Origin: an uncultured bacterium
GTDB taxonomy: Bacteria > Planctomycetota > UBA8108
DNA length: 35,441 bases
Reading direction: 5' to 3'
NCBI GenBank assembly: GCA_913042995.1
Contig: CAJWMA010000005.1
Coordinates: 1-35,441 of the forward strand
The notes below the pieces were generated by a model. That model was not told where the DNA came from. It saw only the letters and a program-made list of their open reading frames with translations, and searched no databases. This document shows, piece by piece, positions 7,946 to 15,006 of this stretch. The position numbers and the translations under genes were made by a program. The stretch's first letter is position 1. Each line of letters opens with the position of its first letter.

Positions 7946-8894
7946 GAAGGCCGGGGAGATCAGCCTGCGCCCAGCTCTCAAGGTACCCATCGTAGTGCTC
8001 GCGCCTGTGCGTGGTCGCTCCCTCGAGGCGGCAGATTGAGGCGGCGAACTCCACCGCCCTGCCCAGCGTCTTCGCGCCGCCCCAGCCCCGCGTGAGTCCG
8101 AGCATGGTCACGGCCGTGATCGCGTCGCCCGCGCCGACTGTATCGGCCACCTCGTCAACCGGAACCGCAGGCTGAAAGATCGTCTCCCGTCCATCCCTGA
8201 GCAGCGCCGCGCCAGCAGCGCCGCAGGTCAACAGGAGCAGCTCGAGACCAAGATCCCGGCGAAAGTCGTCCGCCGCCTTCAGCAGACCGTCTTCCGAAGT
8301 GTCGCCGACATCGAAGAGAGCGATGAGCTCCTCCTCGTTGAGCTTGGCCCAACGCGCCCGGGAGAGGTCGCCCAGGACACTGTCCTTCTGCCACCAGGGG
8401 CGGCGCAGATTGACATCGACGAAGATCTTGCCGCCGCGAGCCGCCGCCAGCTCTTCGAGGGCCCCGCGCGAACACTCCCCCCGCAACGCAAGGCTGCCGT
8501 GGTAGAGCAGGCTGACGTCGAAACCGGACATCGCCGCGCATCCCTCGGCGGCATCGATCGCATCGTAGGCCTGGTGATCGTTGATCGTGAACTCAGGTTG
8601 GCCCTCGTTGACCCGCACGCTCACGGTGCCGGTGGGCAGCTCCTCGTCGAGCTGGATTCCGGCGGTATCCATTCCGTAGGAGGTCATGATCTGGAGCACT
8701 CGCCCGCCAAGCTCATCGGCGCCAACCCGGCTGATGAGAAGCGGGGCGAGGCCGAGGCTCTCAAGATTCCAGGCCAGGTTGAAGGCGGCGCCGCCGATCA
8801 CCGTCGGACCGCCTTCGAAATCATCGAAGAGAACCTCTCCAAAAACGACCGGCCGGCTCGCCGGGGCCGGGTGCTTCTCGCTCGCCTCGTTCAT
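7935..8894 (-). CDS. PfkB-family carbohydrate kinase (fructokinase-like)
   Basis: I chose the ATG at 8894, with AAGGAC 8 nt upstream, over the GTG at 8909; this gives 319 residues. The N-terminal part has VFGEVLFDDFEGGPTVIGGAAFNLAWNL cut into family landmarks: GGAAFN is the sugar-binding segment. The signature DTVGAGDA lies at residues 251-258, with Asp257 as catalytic base and an oxyanion hole made by GAG. FVDVNLRRPWW resembles fructokinases. It phosphorylates a sugar or nucleoside with ATP in the cytoplasm; fructose is the likeliest substrate but is not proven. It is convergent with the thioredoxin-like gene (11-bp tail overlap) and divergent from hemF, with which it shares the 163-bp gap. 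Confidence 0.88.
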   Translation of the reverse strand: MNEASEKHPAPASRPVVFGEVLFDDFEGGPTVIGGAAFNLAWNLESLGLAPLLISRVGADELGGRVLQIMTSYGMDTAGIQLDEELPTGTVSVRVNEGQPEFTINDHQAYDAIDAAEGCAAMSGFDVSLLYHGSLALRGECSRGALEELAAARGGKIFVDVNLRRPWWQKDSVLGDLSRARWAKLNEEELIALFDVGDTSEDGLLKAADDFRRDLGLELLLLTCGAAGAALLRDGRETIFQPAVPVDEVADTVGAGDAITAVTMLGLTRGWGGAKTLGRAVEFAASICRLEGATTHRREHYDGYLESWAQADLPGLLRD

Positions 8895-8993
8895 AACACG
8901 TCCTTTCACGGGGATGTCCGCTCAGGCTACAGGTTTTTTCCGCCCGCGGGAAGATACCTTGTCGAGCGGGAGCACAAAGAAACCGGTCGAGAC

Positions 8994-9021
8994 TTGGATC
9001 CTGCCCCGTGCCTGTTACATT
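8994..9021 (+). promoter_or_regulatory. Putative hemF promoter
   Basis: TTGGAT and TACATT are 16 nt apart, with an upstream TG making an extended -10 (TGTTACATT). The predicted transcript start, about 9028, lies after the ATG at 9022, which supports 9058 as the real hemF start. Confidence 0.55.
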
Positions 9022-9057
9022 ATGATCTCTGACAGCACGAACCCCGAGGTTGAGACC

Positions 9058-9948
9058 ATGAGAGAAAGATGCCGAGCCTTCCTTCACGAGCTGCAGGACA
9101 GCATCTGCGCAGCCCTGGAAGGAGTTGATGGCGGCTGCTTCCGGGAGGACACCTGGGAACGGCCCGGCGGGGGCGGAGGCGCCAGCAGGGTGCTCGGCGA
9201 CGGAGCCGTACTCGAGAAGGCGGGGGTGAACTTCTCGGAAGTTCACGGTGAGCTGGAGGGCAGCTTCTCGGGTGACCTGCCCGGAGAGGGCGCGGATTTC
9301 TACGCTACCGGGGTCTCTCTCGTCCTCCATCCCCGCAACCCAAAGGCCCCGACCGTGCACGCCAATCTGCGCTATATCGAAAAAGGCGACAAGAAATGGT
9401 TCGGCGGCGGCGCCGACCTGACCCCCTACTACCTCTACGAGGAGGATGCGGTCCACTTCCACCAGGCCTGGAAAGACGCCTGTGATCCCCATGGCGAGGA
9501 TCTCTACCCGCGCTACAAGAAGGAATGCGACGAGTACTTCCACCTGCCGCACCGTGGAGAAGAACGGGGTATCGGGGGGATCTTTTTTGACTACGTGGAT
9601 GCCGACGAAGGCTCCGCGGCAATGTGGGAAGACCTCGGCAAGGCCTTTCTCGGGTCCTATGTACCGGTCCTCGAGCGCCGCAAGGACGAGCCCTATGGTG
9701 AGGCCGAGCGCCTGCACCAGCTGCAGAGGCGCGGCCGCTATGCCGAGTTCAACCTCGTCTACGATCGGGGGACCATCTTTGGCCTGAAAACCGGCGGCCG
9801 GATCGAATCCATCCTCATGTCCCTGCCGCCAGAGGTGCGCTGGGACTACGATGTCCAGCACGCGGCGGACTCCGAGGAGGCAAGGCTGCTGGAGGTCTTG
9901 CGCGAGCCGCGTGACTGGCTCGGGACAGGGAATAAAACAGATTCCTGA
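9058..9948 (+). CDS. hemF: Oxygen-dependent coproporphyrinogen III oxidase
   Basis: The ORF track runs back to 8686, but HemF similarity begins at MRERCRAFLHELQDSICAAL. The ATG at 9058 has GAGGT upstream and gives 296 residues, close to the 299 of E. coli HemF. Landmarks in order are WERPGGGGGASRVL, GVNFSEVHG, GVSLVLHPRNP, HANLRY, WFGGGADLTPYY, GIGGIFFDY, EFNLVYDRGTIFGL and RIESILMSLPPEVRWDY. The enzyme carries out the O2-dependent oxidative decarboxylation of coproporphyrinogen III to protoporphyrinogen IX in heme synthesis. Its presence indicates that the organism meets oxygen. It is followed after 56 bp by trpS, possibly co-transcribed. Confidence 0.96.
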   Translation: MRERCRAFLHELQDSICAALEGVDGGCFREDTWERPGGGGGASRVLGDGAVLEKAGVNFSEVHGELEGSFSGDLPGEGADFYATGVSLVLHPRNPKAPTVHANLRYIEKGDKKWFGGGADLTPYYLYEEDAVHFHQAWKDACDPHGEDLYPRYKKECDEYFHLPHRGEERGIGGIFFDYVDADEGSAAMWEDLGKAFLGSYVPVLERRKDEPYGEAERLHQLQRRGRYAEFNLVYDRGTIFGLKTGGRIESILMSLPPEVRWDYDVQHAADSEEARLLEVLREPRDWLGTGNKTDS

Positions 9949-10004
9949 AAACTAGGTGATCCTGCCGCTTGAAGTGCGAGCCTCTATCGGCGAAAACATG
10001 GTCC

Positions 10005-10976
10005 ATGCGCTATCTCTCAGGTATCCAGCCTTCGGGCGTACTCCATATCGGCAATTACTTCGGAGCCATCCGGCAGCATATTCGCAGCCAGGATGAGCAC
10101 GACTCGTACTATTTCATCGCCGACTACCATGCCCTGACCACGGTGAGGGATGCGGAGGTTCTCCGGGAACACGTACTCGGAGTAGCCCTCGATTACCTCG
10201 CCCTCGGACTCGACCCGGAAAAGACGACCTTCTTCCGGCACTCCGAGGTGCCTGAGGTGCAGGAGCTCGCCTGGATTCTCTCGACCCTGACCCCGATGGG
10301 GCTGCTCGAGCGCTGCCACAGCTACAAGGACAAGACCGCCAAGGGCATCGCCCCGGACCACGGGCTCTTCGCCTACCCGGTGCTGATGGCCGCTGACATC
10401 CTGATCTACGACTCCAACAAGGTGCCGGTCGGCAAGGACCAGATCCAGCACATCGAGGTCACCCGCGATATCGCCCAGCGCATCAACCACGTCTACGGTA
10501 AGGGGCAGGAGCTCCTGGTCATTCCCGAGGCCCAGGTGGAAGAATCGACCGCCGTGGTGCCCGGTATCGATGGACAGAAGATGTCAAAGAGCTACGAGAA
10601 CACCCTCGAGATGTTCGCCTCCGAGAAGAAGCTGAAGAAAACGATCGGGAAAATCGTTACCGACTCTCGCACACCCGAGGAGCCGAAAGACCCGGAAGAG
10701 ATCATCATGTACCAGCTCTACAGGCTCTTCGCATCGGCGGAGGAGCTCGAGGCCATGGCCGAACGCTACCGGGCAGGCGGCTACGGCTATGGAGATGCGA
10801 AGAAAGACCTGCTCGAGAGGCTGCTCGATTATTTCGCTCCCTACAGGAAAAAACGCGAGGAGCTCGCCGGCGACCCCGGCGGAGTCTACGAGATCCTGTC
10901 GGCGGGCGCCGCCCGGGCTCGAGAGACAGCGCAAGCCACGGTCGAACGCGTCTACAAGGCTGTCGGCCTGCGCTGA
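10005..10976 (+). CDS. trpS: Tryptophanyl-tRNA synthetase
   Basis: The ORF track starts at a TTG (9969); the ATG at 10005 (MRYLSGIQPSGVLHIGNYFG) matches where bacterial TrpS proteins begin and gives 323 residues. The class I signatures are present: HIGN at residues 14-17 and KMSKS at 192-196. PVGKDQIQHIEVTRDIA is the Trp-binding and dimer region typical of TrpRS. It charges tRNA-Trp with tryptophan in the cytoplasm. No good ribosome site precedes either start, so translation initiation may be weak or leaderless-like. The gene ends 28 bp from the convergent membrane protein gene, with no obvious terminator between them. Confidence 0.96.
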   Translation: MRYLSGIQPSGVLHIGNYFGAIRQHIRSQDEHDSYYFIADYHALTTVRDAEVLREHVLGVALDYLALGLDPEKTTFFRHSEVPEVQELAWILSTLTPMGLLERCHSYKDKTAKGIAPDHGLFAYPVLMAADILIYDSNKVPVGKDQIQHIEVTRDIAQRINHVYGKGQELLVIPEAQVEESTAVVPGIDGQKMSKSYENTLEMFASEKKLKKTIGKIVTDSRTPEEPKDPEEIIMYQLYRLFASAEELEAMAERYRAGGYGYGDAKKDLLERLLDYFAPYRKKREELAGDPGGVYEILSAGAARARETAQATVERVYKAVGLR

Positions 10977-11004
10977 ACCGGCCGGCACTGAAGCAGCCTG
11001 AAGA

Positions 11005-11964
11005 TCAGGAGCGGAACGGGGCCTTGTCGCCCAGCTCCTGGCAGAGCTTCTCGAGCGCCGCGTAGAAGACCATTCGCAGTTGGACGGGATCGCCATCCTC
11101 GTCGGTGGTCACCACCGCCGGGGTGATCTTCTCCCGGATGCTGAAGCTGTCGATAGATTTGAAGACCGCTCCCTTGCGCTTCTCCAGGCTGCAATCAAGC
11201 CGGCAGGTATACCGGCTCCCGGTCTTTACGCCGCTGAACTCGATGTCGCCATCAAAGCTCGAGGTCGCGTGAATAACCAGGCGATGCCCGGGATCTTTCC
11301 TGCTGGCGGAAGAAGGGTAGCCTTCGGGAATACCGGCCCCCTTCTTTGTCTTTTCGCCGGGCCTCCTGATGACCTTCACCTTGCCATCGGAAAACTCGAG
11401 CCAGTGCTGCTCTGACGCCTCGTGTTGAAGGAAAAAACCTATCCGGGACCAGGCGCGGGGATCGTCGGAAGGAAGATTCTCACCTCCCAGCTTACCGGTA
11501 AGCAGCATCTTGAAGACCGTGTTCGCCCCGGCCGCGGCTGGTTTCGCGACAGGCTTCGACGGCGGCTTGATCACGGGAGGCTTGAGCTCCGGGGGCGGAG
11601 CGGCAGGCTCCGCTGGCGGCGGAGGACTTTCTTCCTCGGCCGGTTCGGGTTCAGCGGGCGGCGCAGGCTCTTCCTCCGGCTCGGGAGCCTCGCGAACACG
11701 GGGCGCGGGAGCTGAACCAGGCTCTTCTTCGGGAGGATCGAGTCGGCGAAAAACAGGGCTTTTTGTTCGCCCTGCGCCGGCAAGCCGCTCTTGCTGACGG
11801 GGGGCGGGGCTGTTGGTGCCGACCACGACGAAGATAACGAGACCGACAACGAAAACCACGGCCCCAACCAGGCACAGGACAAGGGTCTTGTCTCCGGATG
11901 ACCTGCCCGGCCTGCCGTAGGCTCGGCCGCGGCGGTTCGATCTGATGCGTCTTCTACCGGCCAT
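11005..11964 (-). CDS. Single-pass membrane protein with Pro/Glu-rich linker, unknown function
   Basis: The 319-residue protein begins with an Arg-rich segment (MAGRRRIRSNRRGR), then one strong membrane helix (about 27-48), placing the N-terminus in the cytoplasm. Residues about 50-145 are a low-complexity Pro/Glu/Ala linker. A compact C-terminal region (147-319) would lie outside the membrane; it has TVFKMLLTGKLGGEN, WLEFSDGKVKVIRR and MVFYAALEKLCQELG. I do not recognise this domain. The architecture resembles proteins whose linker spans a periplasm or wall. A -35/-10 pair lies 59-87 bp upstream. It is divergent from the secreted PKD/dockerin-like gene and convergent with trpS. Confidence 0.75.
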   Translation of the reverse strand: MAGRRRIRSNRRGRAYGRPGRSSGDKTLVLCLVGAVVFVVGLVIFVVVGTNSPAPRQQERLAGAGRTKSPVFRRLDPPEEEPGSAPAPRVREAPEPEEEPAPPAEPEPAEEESPPPPAEPAAPPPELKPPVIKPPSKPVAKPAAAGANTVFKMLLTGKLGGENLPSDDPRAWSRIGFFLQHEASEQHWLEFSDGKVKVIRRPGEKTKKGAGIPEGYPSSASRKDPGHRLVIHATSSFDGDIEFSGVKTGSRYTCRLDCSLEKRKGAVFKSIDSFSIREKITPAVVTTDEDGDPVQLRMVFYAALEKLCQELGDKAPFRS

Positions 11965-12022
11965 GTCTTTCGGTTATCACCAGAAAAGGAGCTGTTTCAT
12001 TACCCGAAACGGGCTTAACGCC

Positions 12023-12051
12023 ATTATGACGCAAAGTAACCCTACCTCCAA
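12023..12051 (-). promoter_or_regulatory. Putative promoter of the membrane protein gene
   Basis: On the minus strand TTGGAG and CATAAT (5/6 to consensus) are separated by exactly 17 nt. The -10 lies about 60 bp upstream of the ATG at 11964. Confidence 0.5.
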
Positions 12052-12133
12052 ACCACGCTATGCAAATACCCGGAATAGTCCCCTTGGCGCCCTCAGGGTG
12101 AATCAGGCCGCAATTCGTTCCACCGCTGGCGAC

Positions 12134-12187
12134 TATAAAAAAGTTTTCAGCTTTGTTTTTCGATTTTCAGGCCGGAAAATGAGGAGG
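12134..12187 (+). promoter_or_regulatory. TATAAA -10-like box and strong ribosome site GAGGAGG
   Basis: TATAAA at 12134-12139 is a -10 candidate. GAGGAGG at 12181-12187 lies 9 nt before the ATG at 12197 and is the best Shine-Dalgarno in this gap. It decides the start I chose for the following secreted protein. Confidence 0.45.
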
Positions 12188-12196
12188 TTGGGAAGA

Positions 12197-14143
12197 ATGG
12201 AAATACCGCCTGCGAACAAACCGGCAGCATCAGGAGCCCCGGTCCGGTTCGTGCTGTCGACTTATTCGAGACTGATCATGAAACATCCCGCCTCACCCCG
12301 CGCAATGCCCGGACAGCGGCTCCATCGACTTTCCTCCCTGGTTCTTTGTGTCCTGTCGCTCTGCGGCCTGCCCGCGGGCGCTCAGCATTTCGACTGTATC
12401 GAGCTGAACGATGGGAACACCAACATCTTCATGACCCCGGATGTCTGCTTCAACGAGGAGAACCTCGACTGGTGCAATTGCGTAGACTCGGCCCTGACCC
12501 ACCCCGTGCGAGGTGAGACCAGCGGCTTCAGGCAGGCCATCCAATGGCTGAGCGGACAGCCCGGGATCGGCAATGCCCGTATCGAGATCGAGGGCGGCTC
12601 CCTCGACCTCTCCAATCTTTCCCCCGGTCAGCTGATAGGTACCGGCGAGGCGATGGAGCTGATTCCCCTCGGCTTCCCCTTTGTCGGAGGAGACTTCTTC
12701 GGTGTCCAGTTTGAAGTTCGGGTGGTCTCCGCGCGCGACAACACCGCCGATTTCCACGTCTCCATCACCTCGGTCACCCCCGCGGTCGAGGAGGCGATCG
12801 GCTACAACCCGACCGACCGGGAGCATTCCGATGGGCACCTGCTCACCGGGCGGCTCACAAGCACCGCCGGCGGCGGAGCGGTGATCGACTACCGCTATGC
12901 TACGGAAAACTTCGCGGGCGCCACGGTTCCCGCGCTGCTGCCCACCGAGGCGGCCATGCCGACCTTCACGGTACCGTTCGTGCTCGAGTTTTTCTCCCGC
13001 GAGAGCGGCATCTACACGGTCCCCGATGATGGAAACGTCCAGGTGCTGAGCACGATCCGCAGCTTCCTCGAAGACACGGTCGACGAGATCCTTCCCCTCG
13101 ATGCCGAGGACCTCTGCGAAGGGGTCGACGATTTCACCCATTGCAAGATGATCGAGGAAGATATCGAGATAAAGGCTTCGGCGGATGACAACAACCCGCC
13201 CACGGCAGTCATCACCGCGATCGACGCGGGAATCTTCCTGATGCTGGAGGATCCCGTCAACCTCGACACCTTCTGCGGCCGGGCCTATGTTCTTCTGCGA
13301 GGCAGGAACTCCGATGACGGAGATGGAGGCCACCAGGGTCTGACCTATAGATGGTCCATCCTGGAGGGTCCCGAGGAAGGCGCGGAAATACCCGCGAACA
13401 CCCACGATTTCATGGACACCCATGTGATCTTCACCGAGGCCGGGGTCTACGAAATCGGCCTCACCGTCGATGATGGACACGACGCCGACAGCTCATCGGA
13501 GGCCACCATCACGGTGGTCGTCTCAACCGAGCTGGACTTCAACGCTCCGCCGCTGATCGGGCTGAGGACCTCGCCGGCGCCGCCAGACGTCCAGCTCGCC
13601 GGCGGCTCAGCCAGCGTAACCCTGGACGCACGCGATTCCGATGGCGGCGGCGAAGGCTGCGAACAGGAGGTCTCCTTCCTCTGGCGGCAGCTTGGCGGCC
13701 CCGCCGACGCGGTCATCAGGAATCCGCGGGAGGCTGTCACGCAAGTCGTCTTTGATACCGCTGGAGCCTATCTCTTCGAGATCGAGGTTGACGACGGCGG
13801 CTTCCAGGACAACATCTCGGTTGAGGAGGTGGAGGTCATCGTCACGGCCGCCGCCGTAACCGGCGGCTTCCGGCGCGGCGATGTCGACGACAGCGGCCGG
13901 CTCAACATCACCGACGCCATCACCGTCCTCAACTGGCTCTTCCTCGGCAGCGCTACGCCGAGCTGCACCGATGCGGCGGACGCCGATGACAACGGGCGAA
14001 ACAATATCACCGACGCGATCCAGCTGCTCCAGTTCCTCTTCCTCGGCGGCCCTCCCCCGCCGGCTCCCGGCAGGGACGACTGCGGAGTCGATCCGACCGC
14101 CGACCTCCTCTCGGACTGCGACTACCAGTCCTGCGGAGACTGA
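12197..14143 (+). CDS. Secreted protein with two PKD-like domains and C-terminal dockerin-like module
   Basis: The ORF track starts at 11945. I chose the ATG at 12197 because of GAGGAGG 9 nt upstream (648 residues). The ATG at 12278 has no good ribosome site but would give a shorter, more usual signal peptide, so the start is uncertain. The hydrophobic core LSSLVLCVLSLCGLPAGAQ ends the signal peptide. Residues about 64-330 form a domain I do not recognise, with CFNEENLDWCNC and several Cys. Two PKD-like domains follow: about 333-443 (PPTAVITAID...YEIGLTVDDG) and 450-550 (APPDVQLAGG...YLFEIEVDDG). The dockerin-like module starts at 558 with FRRGDVDDSGRLNITDAI, then DADDNGRNNITDAI. The tail is DDCGVDPTADLL..C....C. 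No catalytic motif is seen; a binding or structural extracellular role is inferred. Confidence 0.8.
   Translation: MEIPPANKPAASGAPVRFVLSTYSRLIMKHPASPRAMPGQRLHRLSSLVLCVLSLCGLPAGAQHFDCIELNDGNTNIFMTPDVCFNEENLDWCNCVDSALTHPVRGETSGFRQAIQWLSGQPGIGNARIEIEGGSLDLSNLSPGQLIGTGEAMELIPLGFPFVGGDFFGVQFEVRVVSARDNTADFHVSITSVTPAVEEAIGYNPTDREHSDGHLLTGRLTSTAGGGAVIDYRYATENFAGATVPALLPTEAAMPTFTVPFVLEFFSRESGIYTVPDDGNVQVLSTIRSFLEDTVDEILPLDAEDLCEGVDDFTHCKMIEEDIEIKASADDNNPPTAVITAIDAGIFLMLEDPVNLDTFCGRAYVLLRGRNSDDGDGGHQGLTYRWSILEGPEEGAEIPANTHDFMDTHVIFTEAGVYEIGLTVDDGHDADSSSEATITVVVSTELDFNAPPLIGLRTSPAPPDVQLAGGSASVTLDARDSDGGGEGCEQEVSFLWRQLGGPADAVIRNPREAVTQVVFDTAGAYLFEIEVDDGGFQDNISVEEVEVIVTAAAVTGGFRRGDVDDSGRLNITDAITVLNWLFLGSATPSCTDAADADDNGRNNITDAIQLLQFLFLGGPPPPAPGRDDCGVDPTADLLSDCDYQSCGD
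13868..14140 (+). repeat. Dockerin-like C-terminal module (copy 2 of 3)
   Basis: Two near-identical half-repeats, RGDVDDSGRLNITDAITVLN and DADDNGRNNITDAIQLLQ, each carry a D-x-D/N-x-G/S calcium-loop pattern followed by a helix. A Pro-rich stretch and a CGVDPTAD...C tail end the protein. It aligns by eye with the module ending the metzincin protein. Confidence 0.8.
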
Positions 14144-14174
14144 CACCTTCCTTCCCCCCTCGGGACGGATTGGC

Positions 14175-14180
14175 TATACT
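14175..14180 (+). promoter_or_regulatory. Putative -10 box before the methyltransferase gene
   Basis: TATACT (5/6) lies 49 bp upstream of the ATG at 14229 in an otherwise GC-rich gap. No convincing -35 is present. Confidence 0.35.
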
Positions 14181-14228
14181 CCGCTCTGAAACCTCCCGCA
14201 AGACGCCGCCTGAAAGCATGCCCCGCAG

Positions 14229-14807
14229 ATGAAAGAATCCTTCCTGTTTCTCTACAACTTCATCCGCTACCCGTTTGCAACGGGAGCTGTCCTCCCCAGC
14301 TCCCGCAGGCTCGCGGCCAGGATGGTCGACGACTCCGGTATTGACGCAGCGAAGACCGTCGTTGAGCTGGGCCCGGGGACGGGAGTCTTCACCCGGGCCA
14401 TCTCCGAACGCATCGGCTCCGAAACCGTCTACCTGGGAATCGAGCTGCGGGAAAAATTCGCGGCGCTGGTGAGCGAAAAGTTCCCGGGCCTCTGCATCGT
14501 GAACGACTCGGCCGAGAACATCGTCGAGAATCTCGCGAAGCTCGACAGGACGGAGGCGGACACCATCATCTCAGGCCTGCCCTGGGCGGCCTTCGATACG
14601 GACCTGCAGAAACGAATCATGACATCGGTAACCGAGGCCCTCCCCCCCGGCGGGAAATTCGCCACCTTCACCTACCTCCATGCCGTACGCCTGCCGGCCG
14701 CCCGGCGCTTCCGCGCCCTGCTGGATGAAAACTTCTCGGAGGTAAGAGAATCAAAAACGGTCTGGCGCAACATGCCGCCCGCCTTCGTCTACCACTGCAC
14801 GAAGTAG
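14229..14807 (+). CDS. SAM-dependent methyltransferase, PmtA-like (phospholipid N-methyltransferase family)
   Basis: The 192-residue protein has the class I SAM-binding motif VVELGPGTGVFTRAI at 44-58. An N-terminal segment FIRYPFATGAVLPSSRRLA resembles the membrane-proximal 'P..TGAV.PSS..LA' motif of bacterial PmtA and rRNA dimethylase-like proteins. DTIISGLPWAAF sits at the motif IV position. Family members methylate phosphatidylethanolamine towards phosphatidylcholine at the inner membrane; the acceptor here is inferred, not shown. It lies between two secreted-protein genes on the same strand with no obvious link to them. The start has only a weak ribosome site, but the PmtA-like N-terminus begins within a few residues of it. 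Confidence 0.78.
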   Translation: MKESFLFLYNFIRYPFATGAVLPSSRRLAARMVDDSGIDAAKTVVELGPGTGVFTRAISERIGSETVYLGIELREKFAALVSEKFPGLCIVNDSAENIVENLAKLDRTEADTIISGLPWAAFDTDLQKRIMTSVTEALPPGGKFATFTYLHAVRLPAARRFRALLDENFSEVRESKTVWRNMPPAFVYHCTK

Positions 14808-14866
14808 CGGACACTCCCCTCGCCCCTCCCGCCTTTAGCTCGGGAAAATTCGCAGGCGCTGCTGGA

Positions 14867-14892
14867 TTGTCAGGAATTGTCATCCGTACAAT
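14867..14892 (+). promoter_or_regulatory. Putative promoter with a tandem ATTGTCA repeat
   Basis: TACAAT at 14887-14892 is a good -10 candidate upstream of the secreted protein at 15007. Just before it ATTGTCA occurs twice with a 10-bp period (14866-14872 and 14876-14882), one helical turn, as in a direct-repeat operator. Confidence 0.4.
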
Positions 14893-15006
14893 AGGCTTCG
14901 TGCCTCGCCGCCGAGGGTCGAATCTAATCTTATCAGGGCGGGGAGGGGACGAATCTTGAATTCCAATCGATCAGCTCAACCCTCCCCGAGGGTCACGGAG
15001 TATTCC

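Noticed and set aside
12293-13480. 395-residue minus-strand ORF
   Set aside because: It lies wholly antisense to the PKD/dockerin-like gene and has no recognisable domain.
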